DNA of 64,000 bases from Flavobacteriales bacterium. GTDB lineage: Bacteria > Bacteroidota > Bacteroidia > Flavobacteriales_F > PHOS-HE28. Each line of letters opens with the position of its first letter. Positions within the stretch are counted from its first letter, which is position 1. Made by a program: the position numbers and the translations under genes. The notes beneath the pieces were generated by a model that made no database searches, was not told the origin of the DNA, and saw only the letters and a list, made by a program, of their open reading frames with translations. Location of the stretch: positions 565,867-629,866 of the forward strand of contig JAHBUK010000002.1 in the NCBI GenBank assembly GCA_019638115.1, in the 5' to 3' direction. Positions 35,759 through 44,625 of the stretch are shown here, one piece after another.

Positions 35759-36427
35759 TCAGAGAGCTTTGACGGTCAAATTCCCGCACACCTTCTCGTT
35801 CAGCAGCATGCCCGTGCGGAAACGGCTGCTCACCTCCAGGGAGTTGTCATAATCGAAGCGGCGGTCCACGGTGAGTTGGGTGCCGAGCTTTAGGCCCAGC
35901 CCATCCAACAGCTTGAGGAACTCCGGCGAGCTGTCCTTCACGCCAACGATGTGGACCAGGGTACCCTTGGGAACCTCAGTAAGCGGAAGCGCGCCCGCCA
36001 CGTCGGTGATGTTGCCCTCGCGGTCGGGGATTGGATCACCGTGCGGGTCGAACTTGGGGAAGCCCATATAGCGGTCCAGCCGATCGATGAGGTCCTCGGA
36101 GCGGATGTGCTCCAGCTGTTCGGCCAGCTCGTGTACCTCGTCCCAGCGGTAGTTCAGGTGGCTCACCAGGAAGGTCTCCCACAAGCGGTGCTTGCGGATC
36201 GTGTCGATGGCCACCCGGCGACCCGCGTCGGTGAGGCTCACCCCGTAGTAGGGACGGTGGTCGGCCAGACCCTTTTCGTTGAGCCGCTTCACCATGTCCG
36301 TTACGGAGCTCGCCTTGGTTTCCAGACGCTGGGCAATAGCTGTCGTACTGGCACCTTTTCCGGTTTTCGAGCTTATGCTGAAGATGGCCTTGATGTAGTT
36401 CTCCTCTGCGCTACTATGCATGGGCAT
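35759..36427 (-). CDS. DtxR/MntR family metal-dependent transcriptional regulator
   Basis: 222 residues. An N-terminal winged helix (SSAEENYIKAIFSISSKTGKGASTTAIAQRLETKASSVTDMV by parts) is followed by the metal-binding dimerisation region WETFLVSHLNYRWDEVHELAEQLEHI with His and Glu ligands, and a C-terminal FeoA/SH3-like domain (GTLVHIVGVKDSSPEFLKLLDGLGL). It likely represses metal uptake when metal is plentiful. It is divergent from the TonB receptor gene and co-directional with ZIP. ATG 36421 is an alternative start. Confidence 0.9.
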   Translation of the reverse strand: MPMHSSAEENYIKAIFSISSKTGKGASTTAIAQRLETKASSVTDMVKRLNEKGLADHRPYYGVSLTDAGRRVAIDTIRKHRLWETFLVSHLNYRWDEVHELAEQLEHIRSEDLIDRLDRYMGFPKFDPHGDPIPDREGNITDVAGALPLTEVPKGTLVHIVGVKDSSPEFLKLLDGLGLKLGTQLTVDRRFDYDNSLEVSSRFRTGMLLNEKVCGNLTVKAL

Positions 36428-36435
36428 TATCGACT

Positions 36436-36477
36436 AATTCGAGGGCGAATGTAATAGATTGTTTAGACGAGACGAAA
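36436..36477. promoter_or_regulatory. Candidate operator between regulator and TonB receptor
   Basis: The divergent intergenic region contains ATTCG-AGGG-CGAAT (36436-36449), a perfect 5-bp inverted repeat, and TTTAGACGAGACGAAA (36462-36477), an imperfect palindrome with TTT/AAA ends as in DtxR-family boxes. The second lies just before the receptor's TAGCTTTG box. Both are by-eye candidates. Confidence 0.3.
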
Positions 36478-36485
36478 TTGTGAAT

Positions 36486-36493
36486 TAGCTTTG
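36486..36493 (+). promoter_or_regulatory. Candidate -7 promoter box of the TonB receptor gene
   Basis: TAGCTTTG is an exact TAnnTTTG match, 6 bases before the ATG at 36500, which would give a very short leader. TTG at 36459-36461 is a weak -33 candidate at slightly long spacing. Confidence 0.45.
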
Positions 36494-36499
36494 CGCTCC

Positions 36500-38800
36500 A
36501 TGTTGATGATGCTATCTCGTATATTGATCATCAGCCTCTTATGGGCGCTGACTCCAGAATGGTCCGCTGCGCAGGAGGGAAGCGTACGTGGGCGAGTTTT
36601 CGGCCCCGGAGGCCCTCTTCCATATGCCAATGTGGCGGTTGTTGGGCTTGGTGCCGGGGCCACCACGGATGTTTCCGGAGCCTTCCGGATGGGTGAATTG
36701 CCTACCGGAGAGCACACCTTGGAAGTGCGCTTTGTGGGCTTCGAGCCGGGGCGAAAGACCTTCCGTTTGGAGGCCGGCCAGAGCCTCGATCTGGGCACCA
36801 TCACCCTGCGGCCGATCCCCACCGAACTCACCGAGGTGGTGGTCACGGGCACCCTTCGCGAAGTGTCGCGGGCGGACAGTCCGGTGCCGGTGGAGGTGAT
36901 CGATTCCCGGCTCTTCAAACGCAACCCAGGTCCCTCCCTGGCCGAGGCCATCGGGTTGCTCAACGGGGTGCGCGCGCAGAACCTCTGCGGGGTGTGCGGC
37001 ACCAACGACATCCGCATCAACGGCATGGACGGCCCCTACACCTTGGTGCTGATCGACGGCATGCCCATCGTGAGCGGGCTGGGCACGGTGTACGGCTTCA
37101 ACGGCATCCCGCAGAGCCTCATCGAGCGGGTGGAAGTGGTGAAGGGACCGGGCGCGGCGCTTTACGGCAGCGAGGCCATGGGCGGCATCATCAACATCAT
37201 CACCAAGGACCCCGCGCTGGCTCCGCGCGTGGCGGTGGACGCCAGCACCACCAGCTGGCTGGAGCACAACGTGGATCTGGGCCTCACGGCGCGCAAGGGC
37301 AAAGTGAGCAACCTGTTGGGGGTGAACGTCTACTCGTTCCAGGAACTGATCGATCGCAACCCCGTGACCGACCCGTCGCCCGGCTTCGGCGATGGCTTCA
37401 CCGATGCGCCCCTCACGCGGCGGATCTCGGTCTTCAACAAGGTGGCGGTGCAGCGGCCGGAACGCCGGGTGGCCAGCATCGCCGCGCGTTATGTGAACGA
37501 GGACCGCTGGGGCGGGCAGCTCGACTGGACACCAGCCTTCCGGAGTAGCGATGAAGTGTATGGCGAGAGCATCCTCACCGAGCGTTGGGAGTTGCTCGGC
37601 CAGTACCAGCTGCCGGTGAAGGAGAAGGTGACGGCGTGGGTGAGCTTCAACAGCCACCGGCAGGACAGCTGGTATGGCGAGGAGATCTACCAGGCCGACC
37701 AGCGCATCTTCTTCGGGCAGCTCTTCTGGCAACGCAAGCTGGGCGCGAGGCACCATCTGCTCAGCGGCCTGGCCTACCGCCACACCTTCTACAACGACAA
37801 CACCACCGCCACGCAGCTCGGCGAGGAGCCCTTCACCACAGATGCGCCACAGCGCACGCCGTTGCCGGGCATCTTCCTGCAGGACGAGATCATGCTCAGC
37901 GATGCGCAGACGCTTTTGCTGGGCTACCGCGCCGACAACGACCGGGTACACGGGTTGGTCCATTCACCGCGCGTGGCCTACAAGTGGGCACCCAGCGGCA
38001 GGTGGGCCGTGCGTGGCAGTTTCGGCACCGGCTTCCGCGTGGTGAACCTCTTCACCGAGGAGCACGCAGCGCTTACGGGGGCACGTAGGGTGGTGATCGC
38101 CGAGGAACTGCGGCCCGAGGAGAGCGTGAGCGGATTGATCAACGTGGTACGGCGCTGGAGCGGGGAGGGCCGCTCGTTCAGCCTGGACGGCACGCTCTTC
38201 CACACGCGCTTCAGCAACCGCATCCTGCCCGACTACGACAGCGATCCGAACCTGATCATCTACGCCAACCTGGACGGCAAGGCCGTGTCGCAGGGCGTAA
38301 GCCTGAACGCCGAAGCCCGCCTGGGCAACGCGTGGAAGCTCTACGCGGGCGTCACATGGATGGACGTGTTCTTCGAGGACCTCAATGAGGATGACGTGCT
38401 GGAGCGCCAGCCCAACTTCTTCGCGCCGGAGTGGTCGGGCACCTTCACCCTGGGCTACCAGTGGCGCCGTTGGAACGCCGATCTCTCCGGACAGTGGAAC
38501 GGCCCCATGCGTGCGGTGACGCTGCCAGTCGACTTCCGGCCCGAGTTCACGCCATGGTTCGCGCTGATCAACCTGCAGCTGCGCCACACCCTGAACGACC
38601 ACTGGGAACTCTACGGCGGCGTGCGCAACCTGCTGGACTTCGTGCCCAGCGATGCGCTCATGCGGCCCTTCGATCCCTTCGATGCGCAGGCGGACGACCC
38701 GGTGGCCAATCCGCGCGGCTACACCTTCGATCCGGGGTATGCCTTCGCGCCGTTGTTGGGCAGGCGGATGTTCGTGGGGGTGAGGTGGACGTTGCGGTAG
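36500..38800 (+). CDS. TonB-dependent receptor
   Basis: 766-residue outer membrane receptor. It has a signal peptide (LSRILIISLLWALTPEWSAAQ), a carboxypeptidase-regulatory-like domain (SVRGRVFGPGGPLPYANVAV, about 30-110), a TonB box/plug region (TELTEVVVTGTLREV; IRINGMDGPYTLVLIDGMPI; VEVVKGPGAALYGSEAMGGIINIIT) and a beta-barrel ending in RRMFVGVRWTLR. A CGVCG cysteine pair lies in the plug. Next to a metal regulator and a ZIP transporter, it probably imports a metal or metal chelate across the outer membrane. Its ATG at 36500 is used instead of a TTG at 36491. Confidence 0.92.
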   Translation: MLMMLSRILIISLLWALTPEWSAAQEGSVRGRVFGPGGPLPYANVAVVGLGAGATTDVSGAFRMGELPTGEHTLEVRFVGFEPGRKTFRLEAGQSLDLGTITLRPIPTELTEVVVTGTLREVSRADSPVPVEVIDSRLFKRNPGPSLAEAIGLLNGVRAQNLCGVCGTNDIRINGMDGPYTLVLIDGMPIVSGLGTVYGFNGIPQSLIERVEVVKGPGAALYGSEAMGGIINIITKDPALAPRVAVDASTTSWLEHNVDLGLTARKGKVSNLLGVNVYSFQELIDRNPVTDPSPGFGDGFTDAPLTRRISVFNKVAVQRPERRVASIAARYVNEDRWGGQLDWTPAFRSSDEVYGESILTERWELLGQYQLPVKEKVTAWVSFNSHRQDSWYGEEIYQADQRIFFGQLFWQRKLGARHHLLSGLAYRHTFYNDNTTATQLGEEPFTTDAPQRTPLPGIFLQDEIMLSDAQTLLLGYRADNDRVHGLVHSPRVAYKWAPSGRWAVRGSFGTGFRVVNLFTEEHAALTGARRVVIAEELRPEESVSGLINVVRRWSGEGRSFSLDGTLFHTRFSNRILPDYDSDPNLIIYANLDGKAVSQGVSLNAEARLGNAWKLYAGVTWMDVFFEDLNEDDVLERQPNFFAPEWSGTFTLGYQWRRWNADLSGQWNGPMRAVTLPVDFRPEFTPWFALINLQLRHTLNDHWELYGGVRNLLDFVPSDALMRPFDPFDAQADDPVANPRGYTFDPGYAFAPLLGRRMFVGVRWTLR

Positions 38801-38805
38801 CCCCC

Positions 38806-39765
38806 TCACATCCGGAAGACCGCGAGGACCAGCGCGGCCAGTGAAGCGGCAAGCACGAGCATGAACTGCAGCAATAGGATCACTAGGCTGCGTGTGATCG
38901 TGGCTGGCCAGCGCATGCCGTACACCCGCTTGGTGGCCATGGGCACATAGACCAGCATGATCGGCAGGCTGAGGAGCGATATGCCCTTGGCGGTCAGGAT
39001 GTCCACCGCGTTCAGCAGGGCCAGCAGCAGGAATAAGAAGCAGTGCAGGTGGATGGCCATGAACAGGTGGTCGATGTACCACGGGCGCCGCCGCCGGAAG
39101 AAGAGCCAGAAGAGTACGCCCATCAAAGGCATCAGCAGGAAGAGCAGGTACGAGATGTTCTGGACGACCGTGGCCATCATCTGCTCGATGCCCTGCAATT
39201 CACTGAGTCTCGATGCGCGCCGCAGGGTAGCTCGATCGAATGCAGTTGGGACATGTCCCTGGGCGACGAGCACGGAATCCAGTTGGGCATCGCTCATGTC
39301 CTTGTACAGCTTCGCATCACTTACGATGACGTTGATGCCTCCGATGGTCAACTTGGAATCATCGCTCAGCACCTGTTTGCCCTTGCCGAAGCGTTCGTGC
39401 CCAATGCGATCGAACTCCCGGTGCAGGCTGAAGTTCAGCAACAGGAAGTAGACCACACTGATGAAGAGGTAGAGCCGCACCGGCGGCACCTGACCACGGC
39501 GACGGCCTTCCATCAGCTCCAACGTAAGCGCACCGGGCTTGAACAGCAGCCGGCGCAGTGTGGTCCACAACTTGGCGTCCCAGCCCAGTTCCAACGAAAC
39601 GAACTCTTTAAGGAGAGCCAACACCGGCCGCTTCAGGTCCTTGGTGGACTGCCCGCACTGGGTGCAGAACTGGTCGTCGACATGGAGAGAGTGGCCGCAA
39701 TTGGGGCAGGGGAAGCCCAAGCCTTCCGCATTCGCACCGGTCGATATGGTGGACGTGTTCGCCAC
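38806..39765 (-). CDS. DUF3667 domain-containing membrane protein (paralogue)
   Basis: 319 residues if the GTG at 39765 is the start; a GTG at 39813 is also possible and would reach the pyrD region, and no ATG precedes the conserved part. The zinc ribbon [20 protein letters not shown] is followed by [30 protein letters not shown], typical of DUF3667, and by four hydrophobic helices. It differs from the gene at 13358 by an extra domain between the first and second helices (residues about 140-215). Function unknown. Confidence 0.78.
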   Translation of the reverse strand: MANTSTISTGANAEGLGFPCPNCGHSLHVDDQFCTQCGQSTKDLKRPVLALLKEFVSLELGWDAKLWTTLRRLLFKPGALTLELMEGRRRGQVPPVRLYLFISVVYFLLLNFSLHREFDRIGHERFGKGKQVLSDDSKLTIGGINVIVSDAKLYKDMSDAQLDSVLVAQGHVPTAFDRATLRRASRLSELQGIEQMMATVVQNISYLLFLLMPLMGVLFWLFFRRRRPWYIDHLFMAIHLHCFLFLLLALLNAVDILTAKGISLLSLPIMLVYVPMATKRVYGMRWPATITRSLVILLLQFMLVLAASLAALVLAVFRM

Positions 39766-39800
39766 GATGGCGGCAAGATAATCGGGCAGCCCACCCCGGC

Positions 39801-39808
39801 TACCTTTG
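39801..39808 (+). promoter_or_regulatory. Candidate -7 promoter box of pyrD
   Basis: TACCTTTG fits TAnnTTTG exactly and ends 7 bases before the ATG at 39816, implying a leaderless or nearly leaderless transcript. Confidence 0.45.
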
Positions 39809-39815
39809 CCCACCG

Positions 39816-40934
39816 ATGTACACCCTCCTCCGCCCGCTGCTCTTCTCCATGCCCCCCGAGCGGGCGCACCACTTCACCTTCGGGCTGCTTGAGTTCGCTT
39901 CCAAACTGCCCGGTGCCCTTGCGCTGGCCGGTGGTGCCAAGCCGCCCCAATCCGCAGCGGTGGAGGTGATGGGCCTCAAGTTCCCTTCACCCGTGGGCTT
40001 GGCCGCCGGCATGGACAAGGACGCGAAGCACGTGGATGCCATGTCCGCCTTGGGATTCGGCTTCATCGAGGTGGGTACGCTTACCCCCAAGCCACAGCCC
40101 GGCAATGAACAGCCACGCCTCTTCCGCCTGCCCGCCGACCGTGCACTGATCAACCGCATGGGCTTCAACAATGGGGGCGTGATGGAAGCGGTGGAGCGAC
40201 TGCGGAAACGTCGGCCGGGCATAATCGTGGGCGGCAACATCGGCAAGAACAAGGTCACCCCGAACGAGGAGGCCGTCAACGATTACCTCATCTGCTTCGA
40301 GGCGCTGTACCCTGTAGTGGACTACTTCGTGGTGAACGTGAGCAGCCCGAACACACCGGGTTTGAGGGAGCTGCAGGAGAAGGGGCCGTTGTTGGAGATA
40401 CTTGGGACCTTGCAGCAACTCGGGAACAAACTCTCTACCGGCAAGCAAGTAAGTGGCGAGTTCCGAGTGGCGAGTGGCGAGTCCTCCGGCAGCCACTCGC
40501 CACTCGCGACTCGCCACTCACCACTCCCCAAACCCATCCTCCTCAAGATCGCCCCCGACCTCACCGACGCCCAACTCGATGATGTCTGCGCCGTGGTGAA
40601 GGAGAGCGGCATTGCCGGGGTGATCGCCACCAACACCACCATTTCGCGCGAAACGCTGACTACTCCCAAGAGCGAGGTGGAGGCCATGGGGGCGGGGGGC
40701 GTGAGCGGTGCTCCGGTGCGAAAGCGCAGCACCGAGGTGGTCCGCTACCTGCGCGAGCGCCTGCCACGGCCCTTGGTGATCATTGGCGTGGGCGGCATCG
40801 ACAGTGCGGAAGCGGCCATGGAGAAGTTGGATGCTGGCGCCGACCTCGTGCAGGTATACACCGGTCTCATCTACGAAGGCCCCGCACTGGTGAAGCGCAT
40901 TAACCGGGCCTTCGCTGCGCGGCACCGCTCATGA
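39816..40934 (+). CDS. pyrD: Dihydroorotate dehydrogenase (quinone) with in-frame repeat insertion
   Basis: 372 residues. Class 2 enzyme that oxidises dihydroorotate to orotate with quinone at the inner membrane. Motifs are [67 protein letters not shown] with the catalytic serine, [13 protein letters not shown], and the FMN phosphate loop [10 protein letters not shown] with [18 protein letters not shown]. Between NKLSTGKQV and [11 protein letters not shown] lie about 25 residues ([24 protein letters not shown]) encoded by a GAGTGGC-type hairpin repeat at 40451-40526. The insert lies just before a core strand; the enzyme may tolerate it as a surface loop. Confidence 0.95.
   Translation: MYTLLRPLLFSMPPERAHHFTFGLLEFASKLPGALALAGGAKPPQSAAVEVMGLKFPSPVGLAAGMDKDAKHVDAMSALGFGFIEVGTLTPKPQPGNEQPRLFRLPADRALINRMGFNNGGVMEAVERLRKRRPGIIVGGNIGKNKVTPNEEAVNDYLICFEALYPVVDYFVVNVSSPNTPGLRELQEKGPLLEILGTLQQLGNKLSTGKQVSGEFRVASGESSGSHSPLATRHSPLPKPILLKIAPDLTDAQLDDVCAVVKESGIAGVIATNTTISRETLTTPKSEVEAMGAGGVSGAPVRKRSTEVVRYLRERLPRPLVIIGVGGIDSAEAAMEKLDAGADLVQVYTGLIYEGPALVKRINRAFAARHRS
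40451..40526. repeat. GAGTGGC-unit hairpin element inside pyrD
   Basis: GAGTGGCGAGTGGCGAGT (40465-40482) faces ACTCGCCACTCGCGACTC and CCACTCACCACTC on the other side of a short CCTCCGGC spacer, so the element folds back on itself with a 7-nt period. It keeps the pyrD frame. The same element type occurs outside genes at 51245-51328. Confidence 0.85.
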
Positions 40935-40938
40935 CATG

Positions 40939-41043
40939 AACCGCAGATGGACGCAGATGAACGCAGATCGGCTCAGAGGCATGCGGAGAGCATTGCCAGC
41001 GGGGTGGCATTTCATCCGCGTCCATCTGCGTCATCCGCAGTTA
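40939..41043. repeat. 10-nt-unit inverted repeat (GCAGATGGAC)
   Basis: GCAGATGGAC GCAGATGAAC GCAGAT at 40943-40968 is matched by the complementary ATCCGCGTCC ATCTGCGTCA TCCGC near 41014-41040, separated by a unique segment of about 45 bases. The element fills the space between pyrD and the next gene. Confidence 0.8.
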
Positions 41044-41092
41044 AACAAATGATCGCCGCCAGGCGATCCATCATTCCTGATCATTGTCCATC

Positions 41093-41953
41093 ATGACCGA
41101 CATCAAACTCATCGAATGCCCCCGCGACGCCATGCAGGGCATCGCCACGTTCATCCCCACGGACGTGAAGGTGAAGTACCTCAACGAACTGCTCAAGGTG
41201 GGCTTCGACACCATCGATATCGGCAGCTTCGTTAGCCCCAAGGCTATTCCGCAGCTGGCCGACACAGCGGAGGTGCTCGCCAATATCGACCGCAGCGGTT
41301 CGCACAGTAAACTGCTGGTGATCGTGGCCAACGAGCGCGGCGCTGAGGAAGCCGTGAAGCAGGAGAGCGTCACCTACCTGGGCTATCCCTTCAGCATCAG
41401 CGAGACCTTCCAGCAGCGCAACACCAACACCAGCATCGAGGGCAGCTGGGCGCGCACGGCACGCATCGCGGAACTCGCACGGGCCCACGGCAAGGAGCTG
41501 GTGGTCTACATCAGCATGGCCTTCGGTAACCCCTATGGCGACCCGTGGAACGCGGAGGTGGCCCTGCATTGGACCGAGCGCCTGGTGAAGGAACTGGGTG
41601 TGGGCATCATCGCCCTCAGCGATACGGTGGGCGTGGCCAAACCGGAGGACATCACGGCGATGTTCGCTGCGCTGATCCCCGCATTGCCCTTGGTGGAGTT
41701 CGGGGCACACCTGCACTGCTCACCGGAGAATTGGAAGCAGAAGACCCAAGCCGCATGGGACGGTGGTTGCCGCCGCTTCGATGGCGCCATCAAGGGCTAC
41801 GGAGGCTGCCCCATGGCCGAGGACGAACTCGTGGGCAACCTGCAGATGGAACTCTTCGTGCGGGACTTGGAGGAGCGTGGCATACGCACCGGGCTGGACC
41901 AGGCGCAGTTGGATCGATGCGTACTGGGGGCAGCGGTGGTGTTCCCGGCTTAG
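41093..41953 (+). CDS. Hydroxymethylglutaryl-CoA lyase
   Basis: 286-residue TIM-barrel lyase of the HMGL-like family, cleaving HMG-CoA to acetyl-CoA and acetoacetate (leucine breakdown). Motifs are IECPRDAMQGI (first metal/arginine site), FGAHLHCSPENW (metal His-x-His) and IKGYGGCPMAEDELVGNL, the HMG-CoA lyase signature with the catalytic cysteine. ATG at 41093; a TTG at 41084 is in frame. No other leucine-degradation gene is nearby. Confidence 0.87.
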   Translation: MTDIKLIECPRDAMQGIATFIPTDVKVKYLNELLKVGFDTIDIGSFVSPKAIPQLADTAEVLANIDRSGSHSKLLVIVANERGAEEAVKQESVTYLGYPFSISETFQQRNTNTSIEGSWARTARIAELARAHGKELVVYISMAFGNPYGDPWNAEVALHWTERLVKELGVGIIALSDTVGVAKPEDITAMFAALIPALPLVEFGAHLHCSPENWKQKTQAAWDGGCRRFDGAIKGYGGCPMAEDELVGNLQMELFVRDLEERGIRTGLDQAQLDRCVLGAAVVFPA

Positions 41954-41994
41954 CGGGGCGGAGGTCTTTGATGCCCCCATAGAATGAAGGGAGC

Positions 41995-43287
41995 CTATTT
42001 CGTCGGACCAACAACCAACTGTCCGAAGGCCTGCCAATCCCATTCATCAAAGAACCAGCAGTTCCCATAGCTGTAGACCAACTTCAGGTTATAGGCAGCA
42101 AGCACCAAGAAGACCGTAATCGGCATCCAGCGCCCCCAGCGCTTAGCTGCCCATTGGGTCCAACCTGCCAACGGGATTGCGAACAAGGCGAGGTATTCCA
42201 CCATCGTGCGGCTTCCGAAACCACATCCGAAATGCCACACCCACCAAGAGGCGCCGAGGTAGCTCACTGCCATGAAAGTGATCAACGCGGCAGCTCCCAC
42301 AGCTCGTTCACCTCTGCGCCACATGATCCATGCTGCCCAGATCACAATAGCGAAAAGTGGCGAGTAAGGGAATAGCCCGTTGTTCGGAGCGAACCAGAAT
42401 CGCACTAGTTCGGGCGATGCCCAATTCGTGAAACCCTCGTCGATATAAGGCCAGGTCAGTGCACTTCCATATGCGTATTGCCAGTAGAATAATTGTGGCA
42501 CCCAAACCATCAATGCAGGAACAGTGACCAAAAAGATCCGGGGCAGAGTCACATTGGCTTTGATCGTTTGCCAAACCGAGCTCTGATCCGACAAGACCAC
42601 AAAAGGTACCGCCAATAGGAATAGGGCGTTCGTAGGGCGGACCAGAACGATCAAACCAGCTGTGACGCCAATGAGCACAAGACCATAGCTGCCTTCCTGT
42701 ACTCGAAACCATTGGTCAACTGAAAACATCAGAAATGCGAATAGGAAGAAAGAGTACACGTGCGACATGCCCGGGTCACCGATGGTGTAGAAAAAGAGAT
42801 TGGAACCGGCAAAGAGCGCAAGAAGCATCCACGCGGAAAGACGGTCCCCATATCGCCTCCTCAGGACCAGGAATAGGAAGAGAAGCGCAAGGGAAGCCAG
42901 AACAGGTGCAGCAACATCCACGATAACATGATCCAACGGTCCATATGGATAGGCGGGTATGCCGACCATCAATGCAATGCCATGGCCCAGGAGGTAGAAC
43001 GGGGCTTGTAGCATGGCGACCCCTGAAGTGTACTTGGTAATGACCCGGCCTTGCAGCGTATCAAGCTTGAATCCACGCCCGGCCAAAGTGTCCATTCCGC
43101 TCGGGAACTTTCGAGCATCGAAGCCGAACTGAATAGCTGCTGGCAGATATACGAAGTATCCTCCACGGTCCGCCCAAAGCTCTCCATGATAGGAGTGTGG
43201 CTTTGAATGACTGTGGCGATTCAATGCCAAAAAGACATTGAGCCCGGTAAAGAGAAAGAGGACCAGAGCGATGGTCTTCGGTTTCAT
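41995..43287 (-). CDS. Polytopic membrane protein, GT-C-like
   Basis: 430 residues with about eleven hydrophobic helices. The first periplasmic loop after the signal-anchor has SYHGELWADRGGYFVYLPAAIQFGFD, whose acidic/aromatic content resembles GT-C sugar transferases, and the middle has YTIGDPGMSHVYSFFLFAF and GLIVLVRPTN, often seen in uncharacterised Bacteroidota glycosyltransferase-like proteins. The assignment is by pattern only. Codon use looks slightly more relaxed than in neighbours. ATG 43287 (preceded by an in-frame GTG). Confidence 0.65.
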   Translation of the reverse strand: MKPKTIALVLFLFTGLNVFLALNRHSHSKPHSYHGELWADRGGYFVYLPAAIQFGFDARKFPSGMDTLAGRGFKLDTLQGRVITKYTSGVAMLQAPFYLLGHGIALMVGIPAYPYGPLDHVIVDVAAPVLASLALLFLFLVLRRRYGDRLSAWMLLALFAGSNLFFYTIGDPGMSHVYSFFLFAFLMFSVDQWFRVQEGSYGLVLIGVTAGLIVLVRPTNALFLLAVPFVVLSDQSSVWQTIKANVTLPRIFLVTVPALMVWVPQLFYWQYAYGSALTWPYIDEGFTNWASPELVRFWFAPNNGLFPYSPLFAIVIWAAWIMWRRGERAVGAAALITFMAVSYLGASWWVWHFGCGFGSRTMVEYLALFAIPLAGWTQWAAKRWGRWMPITVFLVLAAYNLKLVYSYGNCWFFDEWDWQAFGQLVVGPTK

Positions 43288-43321
43288 CACGTTGGCCGCA
43301 AATTAGAAAGGCCGTTGCTCA

Positions 43322-44581
43322 CTAAACGGCGGTGCGCTGCAACTCCAACACCGTTATCTCCGGCGGCATGCCCACACGACCAGGGAAGCCGATGAATCCG
43401 AAGCCCCGGTTCACGTAGAGTTGCTGTTCGCCCTCTGCGTAGAGCCCAGCCCAGTGCTTGTACACCCATTGGGCCGGGCTGTATTGGGTGCTGCCGATCT
43501 TCACGCCGAGCTGCGCTCCGTGGGTATGGCCGCTGAGCGTGAGGTCGATGCCGGTGCCCTGCACCTGGTGTTCCCAATGCGTGGGGTCGTGGCTGAGCAG
43601 GATTCGAAAGGGGAGTCCCTCACTTCCCTTGATGGTCTTGGCCAAGTCTCCGTATTGCTGGAAACGATGGCCCCAGTTCTGCACACCGAGCAGACCGATC
43701 CGCTCTTCGTCCACCTCTATGGTGGTATTCTCGTCCAATAGCAGACGGAAGCCCATCTCTTGGTGGATGGCCTTCAAACGCTCCAGATTGGCGGCCTTCT
43801 CAGCCGGACTTGCCCACTTGGGGTAGTCGCTGTAGTCGTGGTTGCCGAGTATGGAATACTTGCCCAAACGCGCCTCCAGCCGACCCAATTCCGCAATGAA
43901 AGGCTCAGCCTCGTCCGCATAGTCGTTCACCAGATCACCGGTGAAGACGATCACATCCGGCTTCTCTGCATTGATGAGGTCGATGCCGTTTCGCACCAGG
44001 CTCAGGTCATCCCCGTAGCTACCCAGGTGCATATCACTGATCTGCACCACACGCAAGCCATGGAAAGCCTGCGGCAGGTTGCCGGATCGCACGGGAACGC
44101 GAGCCACATGAAAACGGCTCCGGCCCTTGGTGACCCCATACAGCACCCCGGTGAAGGGGATCGCAGCCAAGATCAATCCCAACTGGCTCAGAAAACGCAC
44201 GCGGTCTATCTGTTCGCCAGGCGTATCCATGGTGCCGGGCAGCAGTTTGGCCCACAGCCAGCGTCCTGCATGCAGCAGATCGTCAAGGCCATGGAACACC
44301 ACCATCACCAACTTGGGCAGGAAGAAGAGCAGAAAGAGCGCCACCAGTGAAAAGGCATAACTGTGGTCGCGGCGCACTTTGGGATCCTGCATGGAAACCA
44401 CGCTGTACACCAGAACAGAGAGGATCCCGATGGAGACGATCCAGTACAGCACCCGCACGATGCGCCGTAGCACCAGGCTGTGATTGCCTAACGCGGTGTT
44501 CAACCCCTTGTAGGCATAGAGGTCGATCAGTACCAGAAGTACCAGAAAGATGACGAAATTGCGGACGGCATTTGCGGACAT
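43322..44581 (-). CDS. Membrane-anchored metallophosphoesterase (YkuE-like)
   Basis: 419 residues. Four hydrophobic helices in the first 170 residues precede a calcineurin-like phosphoesterase domain with the metal motifs ISDMHLGSYG (D-x-H), VFTGDLVNDY (GD-x-x-D), LGNHDYSDYP (GNHD) and LSGHTHGAQLGV (GHTH). It would hydrolyse a phosphate ester such as a UDP-lipid intermediate in YkuE/LpxG relatives (inference). The start MSANAVRN at 44581 is preceded by a TACCTTCG box. Confidence 0.87.
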   Translation of the reverse strand: MSANAVRNFVIFLVLLVLIDLYAYKGLNTALGNHSLVLRRIVRVLYWIVSIGILSVLVYSVVSMQDPKVRRDHSYAFSLVALFLLFFLPKLVMVVFHGLDDLLHAGRWLWAKLLPGTMDTPGEQIDRVRFLSQLGLILAAIPFTGVLYGVTKGRSRFHVARVPVRSGNLPQAFHGLRVVQISDMHLGSYGDDLSLVRNGIDLINAEKPDVIVFTGDLVNDYADEAEPFIAELGRLEARLGKYSILGNHDYSDYPKWASPAEKAANLERLKAIHQEMGFRLLLDENTTIEVDEERIGLLGVQNWGHRFQQYGDLAKTIKGSEGLPFRILLSHDPTHWEHQVQGTGIDLTLSGHTHGAQLGVKIGSTQYSPAQWVYKHWAGLYAEGEQQLYVNRGFGFIGFPGRVGMPPEITVLELQRTAV

Positions 44582-44625
44582 GGGCACGAAGGTAGACTGA
44601 CGAGAACCTTTGAAACTGAGTGAGA

